Source: an uncultured Oscillospiraceae bacterium | GTDB taxonomy: Bacteria; Bacillota; Clostridia; Oscillospirales; Acutalibacteraceae | Length of the DNA stretch: 19,208 bases | Assembly (NCBI GenBank): GCA_900539425.1 | Contig: UQBX01000030.1 | Location: 1-19,208 of the forward strand | Direction of reading: 5' to 3' | Position numbers and translations under genes: made by a program | The notes under the pieces: generated by a model | Database searches by the model: none | Told to the model about the DNA's origin: nothing | The model's input: only the letters and a program-made list of their open reading frames with translations | Shown here: positions 15,106 to 19,208 of the stretch, in pieces | Layout of the letters: each line of letters opens with the position of its first letter | Numbering within the stretch: position 1 is the stretch's first letter

Positions 15106-15333
15106 TTACTGATTGTTTTCAATAAAGTTCACAATATCAGCCACGGATTTCATGTTCGCAATAACCTCATCCGGAACTTCTACTTCAAATTCATCCTCAA
15201 TGCTCATAACAATATCGATTGCGTCAAGGCTGTCGGCATCAAGATCCTCTTCAAGTAAGCTTTCCATTGTGATTTTATCGGGATCAACGCTCAGCTGGTC
15301 CGCCAAAATCTGAACGACTTTATCAAATACCAT
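15106..15333 (-). CDS. acpP: Acyl carrier protein
   Basis: Small acidic carrier that holds growing acyl chains on a 4'-phosphopantetheine arm. The 75 aa have the classic four-helix layout and the DSLDAIDIVM motif, with Ser 35 as the attachment site. An acidic helix II follows (EDEFEVEVPDE). It stands alone rather than beside fab genes, so it may be the main fatty-acid carrier encoded apart from its enzymes or a second specialised carrier. Sequence alone does not separate these. The ATG at 15333 has GGGAG 9 bases upstream. A strong promoter precedes it and a terminator follows. Confidence 0.95.
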   Translation of the reverse strand: MVFDKVVQILADQLSVDPDKITMESLLEEDLDADSLDAIDIVMSIEDEFEVEVPDEVIANMKSVADIVNFIENNQ

Positions 15334-15383
15334 AATAGAACACTCCCAAAATACAGTTGTTAAAATTAGTAGTATGTGTTATT

Positions 15384-15412
15384 ATATTATAAAATTTATT
15401 CATAGTTGTCAA
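15384..15412 (-). promoter_or_regulatory. acpP: Strong sigma-A promoter of acpP
   Basis: On the minus strand: perfect TTGACA (15407-15412), 17-bp spacer, TAATAT (15384-15389), within an AT-rich run that also holds TATAAT at less ideal spacing. The leader to the start codon is about 45 bases. Confidence 0.75.
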
Positions 15413-15418
15413 TACTTT

Positions 15419-15442
15419 ACACGGCTGATTTTTACGCCGTGT
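15419..15442. repeat. Inverted repeat between acpP and aroE
   Basis: ACACGGC (15419-15425) and GCCGTGT (15436-15442) are perfect inverted 7-mers around 10 bases. The repeat starts 7 bases upstream of the acpP -35 box and ends 20 bases before the aroE start. It could be an operator for either divergent gene or a stem in the aroE leader. No clear aroE promoter was found around it. Confidence 0.4.
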
Positions 15443-15462
15443 TGTGTTGTAAAGAGGTACAG

Positions 15463-16290
15463 ATGAAAAATTACGGTTTGCTTGGTTATCCGCTGGGTCA
15501 TTCTCTTTCACCATTTATACATAAATGCCTTTTTGAGAAAGCGGGCAGCGAAAGCACATATAATCTTTTTGAAATAGATGAAAAAAGCCTTGGCGGTGAG
15601 ATAGAAAATCTTATGAGTCTTCAGGGCTTTAATGTTACTATTCCTCATAAATTAAATATTATCAAATATCTTGACGGTATGGATGAAAAAGCCGCTCTTT
15701 TCGGCGCCGTAAATACTGTTAAAACCGGTGATAAAAATATTGGATACAATACAGATTGCTCGGGCTTTCTCAGAGCGCTTGAATCAGCTGGAATAGACTT
15801 TTCAGGTAAAGTGCTTCTCTGCGGTACCGGCGGAGTAGCAAGAATGATAGCTTTTGAGGCTGTGTTGCACGGCTGTGACCTCACTGTTGCTTATAGGCCG
15901 TCTTCTGCTGAAAAGGCTGCCAAAATACAAAAGGAAATAAAAGAAAAACTTAATAAAGATATATATATTAAAGAGTATAAAGATATAGAGCAGGGATGGG
16001 ATCTTATCGTGAACGGAACTTCTGCGGGCATGTATCCTAAAGTGAATAATTCCCCGCTGCCCCGTGAGATCGTGAGCAGTGCCTCTGCTGTGTATGACGT
16101 TATATATAATCCTGCGAAAACGCTGTTTCTCAAATATGCTGAAGAAGCCGGCATAAAGCACTGCAACGGGCTGTCAATGCTGGTATGGCAGGCGGCCGTG
16201 GCGCAGGAAATCTGGACAGGCAAAACGTTTTCAAATTCAGAGGTTGAAAGCGTTATAGAAAAAACCGAAAAGGAGCTTCTGAAACGATGA
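15463..16290 (+). CDS. aroE: Shikimate dehydrogenase
   Basis: Reduces 3-dehydroshikimate to shikimate with NADPH in the route to aromatic amino acids. From ATG 15463 it is 275 aa. Substrate-binding Ser 14 and Ser 16 are in GHSLSP, catalytic Lys 63 in NVTIPHK, and Asp 98 in NTDCSG. The nucleotide-binding loop is GTGGVAR (121-127), and NGLSMLVWQAAVAQEIWTG is the typical C-terminal block. A longer reading from 15406 would start inside the divergent acpP promoter. The chosen start has AAAGAGG 6 bases upstream and the expected N-terminus (KNYGLLGYPLGHS). Its last codons overlap aroK by four bases (ATGA), so the two are coupled. Confidence 0.95.
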   Translation: MKNYGLLGYPLGHSLSPFIHKCLFEKAGSESTYNLFEIDEKSLGGEIENLMSLQGFNVTIPHKLNIIKYLDGMDEKAALFGAVNTVKTGDKNIGYNTDCSGFLRALESAGIDFSGKVLLCGTGGVARMIAFEAVLHGCDLTVAYRPSSAEKAAKIQKEIKEKLNKDIYIKEYKDIEQGWDLIVNGTSAGMYPKVNNSPLPREIVSSASAVYDVIYNPAKTLFLKYAEEAGIKHCNGLSMLVWQAAVAQEIWTGKTFSNSEVESVIEKTEKELLKR

Positions 16291-16775
16291 ATATTGCGCT
16301 TTGCGGATTTATGGGCGCCGGCAAAACTTCTGTAGGCCGTGAACTTTCAAAAATCACAGGCAGAAAATTTGTTGATACCGACGAACTTATCGAAGAGGCT
16401 CAAGGGCAAACCATCAGCAGTATTTTTGCCGAAAAAGGCGAGGATTATTTCCGTAACCTTGAATACGAAACCTGTGTGAAAACGGCGGATATTAAAAATG
16501 CCGTTATATCAACAGGCGGCGGAGCCGTGACTTTTGAACGTAATGTAAATGCGCTGAAAAAAGGCGCCAAAATAGTTTTTATCGACACACCGTTTGATGT
16601 GATATGCGCCAGAGTGGGCGATGCATCCACAAGGCCGATGTTCAAAAACAGGGAAAATGCTCAAAAGCTTTTTAACGAACGCCGTGAAAAATACCTTGCG
16701 GCGGCTGATTTTGTTGTAAACGGAAGTCAAAATGTAAGAAAAATAGCTCTTGAAATTGCCGAATTGGTTAAATAA
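16287..16775 (+). CDS. aroK: Shikimate kinase
   Basis: Phosphorylates shikimate to shikimate 3-phosphate with ATP, the step after AroE. The 162 aa show the P-loop GFMGAGKT (7-14), Mg/substrate Asp 32 in VDTDE, and substrate Arg 56 in YFRNLE. They also show GGG (77-79), the lid with Arg 116 in ASTRPMF, and Arg 132/133 in NERREKY. All key residues are present. It overlaps the aroE end and is probably translated by coupling, since its ribosome site (AAAGGAG region, about 16269-16275) lies inside aroE. No other shikimate-pathway gene is in the window. Confidence 0.95.
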   Translation: MNIALCGFMGAGKTSVGRELSKITGRKFVDTDELIEEAQGQTISSIFAEKGEDYFRNLEYETCVKTADIKNAVISTGGGAVTFERNVNALKKGAKIVFIDTPFDVICARVGDASTRPMFKNRENAQKLFNERREKYLAAADFVVNGSQNVRKIALEIAELVK

Positions 16776-16787
16776 TTGTTACTATTA

Positions 16788-16816
16788 TTTACAAATCAAA
16801 ATGCGTGTGATATAAT
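16788..16816 (+). promoter_or_regulatory. Sigma-A-type promoter of the export permease gene
   Basis: TTTACA (16788-16793), 17-bp spacer, perfect TATAAT (16811-16816). Transcription should begin near 16823, with a leader of about 42 bases. It starts 12 bases after the aroK stop and makes the permease an independent unit. Confidence 0.75.
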
Positions 16817-16864
16817 GACTGCGATTTTACAACAAGTTTTTAAGTCTTTTCGGAGTGTAAAAAT

Positions 16865-17704
16865 ATGGATAAAATAAAAAACGACGGGTTGAGGCATTTC
16901 ATAGAAATGTTCAGCAAATACCGAAATCTTTTAGGTGAGCTGACCCGTAAGAATGTTAAGCTCAAGTACAGAGATTCTTGGCTGGGCATATTTTGGAGCT
17001 TCCTTCAGCCGTTGCTGAATATGATCGTTCTTTCAGTTGTATTCGGCAATATTTTCGGTGCAAACCGAGAACACATCGTGTGTTATCCCGTATATCTTTT
17101 CACGGGCAGACTTTTATTTGAATTCTTTACTTCATCCACAAAACGTGCGCTGACTTCGTTCAGAAGCAACGCGCCGATTATAAAAAAAGTTTACGTGCCT
17201 AAGTATATGTATCCCGTATCGGGCATACTTTCAAATTTCGTTACTTTTGCCATATCAATATTATGTTATATATGCGTATGGATCTTCTTTAAAGTAACAG
17301 GAATTAACGGCGGTTCGGGGCTTACAATAAACGGCTACGCTCTGCTGTTCTTCATCCCTATGGCAATAATGCTCATATTCGTTGTGGGCGTAGGTCTTAT
17401 TCTTTCCGTTCTTCAGGTATATTTCAGAGATGTTGAGTATATATGGGATGTATTCTGCACACTTCTTTTCTACTGTGTGCCCATTATCTACCCGCTTCAG
17501 CAAATAGATACACCTTGGATAAGGCTGGTTATCAAAATAGATCCTATATATTCAATGCTTGAGTTATTTAGACAGTGTGTTTTATATTGCCAGCCAATGA
17601 GCTGGAAGCTTCTTCTTTATGCTCTTGCGTGGGCGTTCGGAACACTTCTTATCGGAATACTTATCTTCAACAAGAAAAGCGACGACCTCATTTTCCATCT
17701 TTAA
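16865..17704 (+). CDS. ABC-2 type polysaccharide/teichoic acid export permease
   Basis: Membrane half of a Wzm/TagG-type exporter, which moves lipid-linked polysaccharide or teichoic acid across the membrane. The 279 aa start with a cytoplasmic amphipathic stretch and the family signature LKYRDSWLGIFWSFLQPLLNM (about 33-53). About six membrane helices follow (near 50-65, 70-85, 112-137, 157-180, 195-212 and 245-265). VYFRDVEYIWDVF (about 195-207) is another family mark. The frame ends in IFNKKSDDLIFHL as is usual. The partner ATPase (Wzt/TagH) is normally next door but here a strong terminator follows 9 bases after the stop. No glycosyltransferases are adjacent. GGAGTGTAAAAAT precedes the ATG at 16865. 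The exported polymer is unknown. Confidence 0.9.
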   Translation: MDKIKNDGLRHFIEMFSKYRNLLGELTRKNVKLKYRDSWLGIFWSFLQPLLNMIVLSVVFGNIFGANREHIVCYPVYLFTGRLLFEFFTSSTKRALTSFRSNAPIIKKVYVPKYMYPVSGILSNFVTFAISILCYICVWIFFKVTGINGGSGLTINGYALLFFIPMAIMLIFVVGVGLILSVLQVYFRDVEYIWDVFCTLLFYCVPIIYPLQQIDTPWIRLVIKIDPIYSMLELFRQCVLYCQPMSWKLLLYALAWAFGTLLIGILIFNKKSDDLIFHL

Positions 17705-17713
17705 TAAAAATGC

Positions 17714-17746
17714 AAAAAGACGGCAGTTATCTGCCGTCTTTTTTTT
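17714..17746. terminator. Strong bidirectional terminator
   Basis: A perfect 13-bp stem (17714-17726 with 17731-17743, core GACGGCAG) closes a TTAT loop and has T-rich flanks on both strands. It ends the export permease unit on the plus strand and the small-protein unit on the minus strand, whose last stop codon is at 17753. Confidence 0.93.
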
Positions 17747-17752
17747 GCCTGC

Positions 17753-17962
17753 TTACAGTTTGTTTTCCTCTTGATATTCCTTGGAATATTCAACATTTTC
17801 ATCACTTGGTATCGGCACGCCCATTTCCGTTCTTTCGTCCGGTTGCACGGTGGGGTTGCTGACGTTCGCGCAATATCTGTTAGTATAACGCGGGCTCAGC
17901 CTGTATTTTCTTCTGTAAGAACGGCGGGGTTGTACCGTGATTTTATTGCTGCGCAGATTCAT
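17753..17962 (-). CDS. Hypothetical small basic protein, 69 aa
   Basis: Not recognised. The N-terminal half is strongly basic (RRSYRRKYRLSPRYTNRY) and the C-terminal half acidic (SDENVEYSKEYQEEN). It contains one Cys and no membrane segment. Its ATG at 17962 overlaps the end of the 54-aa gene by 20 bases in another frame. The only Shine-Dalgarno-like sequence (AAAGGA) is very close to the ATG, so translation would rely on coupling. Its stop lies right before a bidirectional terminator, which supports a real transcript end here. No competing gene occupies either strand. Whether the frame is translated is uncertain. Confidence 0.5.
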   Translation of the reverse strand: MNLRSNKITVQPRRSYRRKYRLSPRYTNRYCANVSNPTVQPDERTEMGVPIPSDENVEYSKEYQEENKL

Positions 17963-18107
17963 TTCCTTTAAAATTGTTTACAAGCTGTTTCAGGTCTGCA
18001 AGACTATTTGCTTTTGCACCGCTGTATACAAGAGAACTCTGTACACTTTTCGGCAAAGAATGAAAATAGCTGTTCATTTCTTTAGTCATGTTAAATAAAT
18101 CAGGCAT
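17943..18107 (-). CDS. Hypothetical small protein, 54 aa
   Basis: A short gene with a strong ribosome site: AAGGAG lies 6 bases before the ATG at 18107. The product begins MPDLFNMTKEMNSYF and ends NESAQQ. It is soluble, slightly helical, and has the pattern FHSLPKSVQSSLVYSG then SLADLKQLVNNF. This looks like a short two-helix unit of the kind common in unannotated Clostridia small proteins. No membrane segment, cysteine or metal motif is seen. The function is unknown. It leads the minus-strand unit and the 69-aa frame follows with an overlap. Confidence 0.7.
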   Translation of the reverse strand: MPDLFNMTKEMNSYFHSLPKSVQSSLVYSGAKANSLADLKQLVNNFKGNESAQQ

Positions 18108-18237
18108 AATTTCTCCTTCGTTTTCCGCGGCAATAGTATTATTTGCATTAATATGAACTATATCAACTGTTAATTTTTATAAATATTTGATAAAAAATAG
18201 TGAAAATATGGCAATTTTAATTTAGCAAAATTTACAA

Positions 18238-18266
18238 ATTACTAAAAGTGTAAGTAAAACTGTCAA
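18238..18266 (-). promoter_or_regulatory. Candidate promoter of the small-protein unit
   Basis: On the minus strand: perfect TTGACA (18261-18266), 17-bp spacer, AGTAAT (18238-18243, four of six consensus bases). It would give a leader of about 125 bases before the 54-aa gene. Weaker alternatives exist nearer the gene, such as TAATAC around 18135. Confidence 0.4.
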
Positions 18267-18301
18267 TACTTTTCCCTGAATTTTGTAAGATGTGCACAAG
18301 T

Positions 18302-18318
18302 ATTACAAAATGGTTACA
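18302..18318 (-). promoter_or_regulatory. Candidate WalR (YycF) box 1
   Basis: On the minus strand TGTAAC-N5-TGTAAT (18313-18318 and 18302-18307) fits the known WalR direct repeat TGTWAH-N5-TGTWAH at every defined base. It lies about 150 bases upstream of the CHAP hydrolase start, and wall hydrolases are the classical WalR targets. Confidence 0.5.
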
Positions 18319-18351
18319 AAACGCTTGGTTAAATTTCACATAGATTAAAAA

Positions 18352-18368
18352 GTTACAAATATGTTACA
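18352..18368 (-). promoter_or_regulatory. Candidate WalR (YycF) box 2
   Basis: TGTAAC-N5-TGTAAC on the minus strand (18363-18368 and 18352-18357), again an exact fit to TGTWAH-N5-TGTWAH. It is 50 bases from box 1, close to five helical turns, and about 98 bases before the CHAP start codon. Confidence 0.55.
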
Positions 18369-18465
18369 ATTTTTATCGTTGAATATTTGAGAAAGATGCA
18401 TTACGCAATTTTATCCTATATTAATGTGTTCCTTACGGGTATTAACCCGCATATGGAGGTTTTTG

Positions 18466-19155
18466 ATGAAATTTATAGCTAAATCGCTGGCGGTAATGTT
18501 GCTGTCATTTGTTCTGCTTGTAACTGCGTTTCCTGTAACGGCATCTGCAGAAGTAAACAGCTTTGAACCAAGACTTACTTCACCTTCGCGTTCAAATCCT
18601 TATTACAACAGCGAACTTAACGTCTATTCCCAGGGTGGATACGGTATGCCAAACTGTGTTGCATACGCTTTTGGCAGGGTCTATGAGATAACCGGAGAAA
18701 AGCCGCTTATTACCCGCGGCAGTGCCGGTGAATGGTGGTCTATCAATAAGAAAAAAGGATATTATGAATACGGTCAGGAGCCACGACTGGGAGCGGTGGC
18801 ATGCTGGAGCAATCATGTGGCGGTTGTTGAAAAGATAGACGGCAACACTGTAACGGCATCACAGTCCCATTGGGGCGGCAATTATTTTGATACAACTGTT
18901 TTCACAAGCGGATCAAACCGCTTCGGTCAGAAGTTTTACGGCTACATTTATATGTGTGATGATTACTTCGAGGAGTTAGAAGAGGAAAATAAGCAGGCGG
19001 TAAAAGAACGCCTTATTAAAAGAACTGAAAATTTGAGCAGTGTTGCTCCTGATGAAAATAACAGTCCTGATCTTTCTCCGGTAAGCCTTATACGCGAGGA
19101 TGAAGAGGTAATGATAAACAGTGAGATGCTTAAAAGCGCTCTTGACAGAAAATAA
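18466..19155 (+). CDS. Secreted CHAP-domain protein, probable peptidoglycan hydrolase
   Basis: Predicted extracellular amidase/endopeptidase that cuts cell-wall peptides. From ATG 18466 it is 229 aa with a clear signal peptide (MKFIAKS, hydrophobic 8-22, likely cleavage after TASA at 28). The CHAP domain spans about 55-165: nucleophile Cys 64 in NCVAYAFGR, His 117 in NHVAVVE, and a polar third site in ASQSHWGG (131-138). The C-terminal tail (168-229) is acidic, helical and not recognised, with no wall-binding repeats or LPXTG. A reading from 18424 would add 14 residues. The start at 18466 is preferred for GGAGGT 5 bases before it and for the signal peptide. Two WalR-type boxes lie upstream. 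Confidence 0.88.
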   Translation: MKFIAKSLAVMLLSFVLLVTAFPVTASAEVNSFEPRLTSPSRSNPYYNSELNVYSQGGYGMPNCVAYAFGRVYEITGEKPLITRGSAGEWWSINKKKGYYEYGQEPRLGAVACWSNHVAVVEKIDGNTVTASQSHWGGNYFDTTVFTSGSNRFGQKFYGYIYMCDDYFEELEEENKQAVKERLIKRTENLSSVAPDENNSPDLSPVSLIREDEEVMINSEMLKSALDRK

Positions 19156-19170
19156 TATATAATTATATAT
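19155..19170. repeat. AT palindrome after the CHAP gene
   Basis: A perfect 16-base palindrome ATATATAATTATATAT starts at the last base of the CHAP stop codon, and more AT-rich sequence follows up to 19190. It has no GC stem, so it is not a normal terminator. The window ends before one could be seen. Confidence 0.4.
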
Positions 19171-19208
19171 TAATAACATTATATATAGCTGTTTCGCGCG
19201 GGTCATAT

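Larger units (their letters stand above)
18108..18465. other. AT-rich divergent intergenic region
   Basis: This 358-base gap between the small-protein unit (minus) and the CHAP gene (plus) has no convincing gene. It holds two tandem TGTWAH-N5-TGTWAH boxes, an extra half-site (18231-18236), and a perfect TTGACA facing the small genes. No good sigma-A promoter for the CHAP gene could be chosen; weak TATATT at 18417-18422 lacks a matching -35. Confidence 0.6.

Noticed and set aside
15334..15400. FapR-type operator before acpP (TTAGTA-containing sequence)
   Set aside because: ATTAGTAGTATG on the plus strand resembles one half of the FapR site, but the second half does not follow, so it is most likely chance in AT-rich DNA.
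18302..18368. Pho-box reading of the TTACAA repeats (PhoP of Bacillota)
   Set aside because: On the plus strand the 11-base-spaced TTACAA repeats resemble PhoP direct repeats (TTAACA-like), but each unit has two mismatches. The minus-strand WalR pattern fits exactly and agrees with the wall-hydrolase target.
18424..18465. Longer start for the CHAP protein
   Set aside because: The extension has no ribosome site and would hide the signal peptide behind 14 extra residues; GGAGGT sits directly before 18466.
1..19208. Mobile elements, CRISPR arrays, tRNA or rRNA genes, toxin-antitoxin pairs, phage genes
   Set aside because: I looked for transposase-like frames, regularly spaced repeats, T-arm-like GTTCRANNC sequences and phage proteins on both strands and found none that could be supported. 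The 54/69-aa pair was considered as toxin-antitoxin but neither product resembles a known family.

Overview
The window looks like chromosomal DNA from a low- to mid-GC anaerobic Bacillota, most likely class Clostridia. The reasons are the Bce-type peptide-sensing module, near-consensus sigma-A promoters with 17-bp spacers, strong GGAGG-type ribosome sites, short U-tailed terminators, a clostridial-length malic enzyme, HemW, and a stand-alone acyl carrier protein. No mobile element, CRISPR array, tRNA or rRNA was seen. The genus cannot be set from what is visible.

Layout. (1) 103-5303, minus strand: a Bce-type module in the order response regulator, histidine kinase, ABC ATPase, ABC permease, followed by an unrecognised membrane-anchored 158-aa protein. 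The regulator/kinase and ATPase/permease pairs are tightly coupled. Two palindromes matching the known Bce-regulator pattern TNACA-N4-TGTNA lie upstream of the regulator gene and upstream of the ATPase gene, which fits the usual feedback circuit: peptide flux through the transporter is sensed by the kinase, and the regulator raises transporter expression. (2) 5464-7005, plus: a membrane-anchored metallophosphoesterase, divergent from the Bce module, with a perfect consensus promoter. (3) 7053-8675, minus: a cytosolic GH123-like (DUF4091) protein, converging on the phosphoesterase over a shared bidirectional terminator. Its promoter has a LacI-type inverted repeat just past the predicted transcription start. 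(4) 8907-11888, plus: translation GTPase typA and heme chaperone hemW, each with its own ribosome site and separated by a strong terminator. (5) 12012-15333, minus: malic enzyme, glycerol kinase and acyl carrier protein as separate units with their own terminators. The glpK promoter is overlaid by an inverted repeat. (6) 15463-17704, plus: aroE-aroK (ATGA overlap), then an ABC-2 polysaccharide-type export permease with its own promoter and terminator but no ATPase partner. (7) 17753-18107, minus: two overlapping small genes of 54 and 69 codons. (8) 18466-19155, plus: a secreted CHAP-domain wall hydrolase. The 358-bp gap before it holds two exact matches to the WalR box TGTWAH-N5-TGTWAH.

Much of the window touches the cell envelope: Bce detoxification, polysaccharide export, CHAP hydrolase and membrane phosphoesterase. 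The rest is core metabolism and translation. I see no clearly new multi-gene system. The best leads are the two predicted regulatory circuits (Bce-type and WalR-type operators), the unassigned 158-aa protein behind the Bce module, and the two-gene small-protein operon at 17753-18107.
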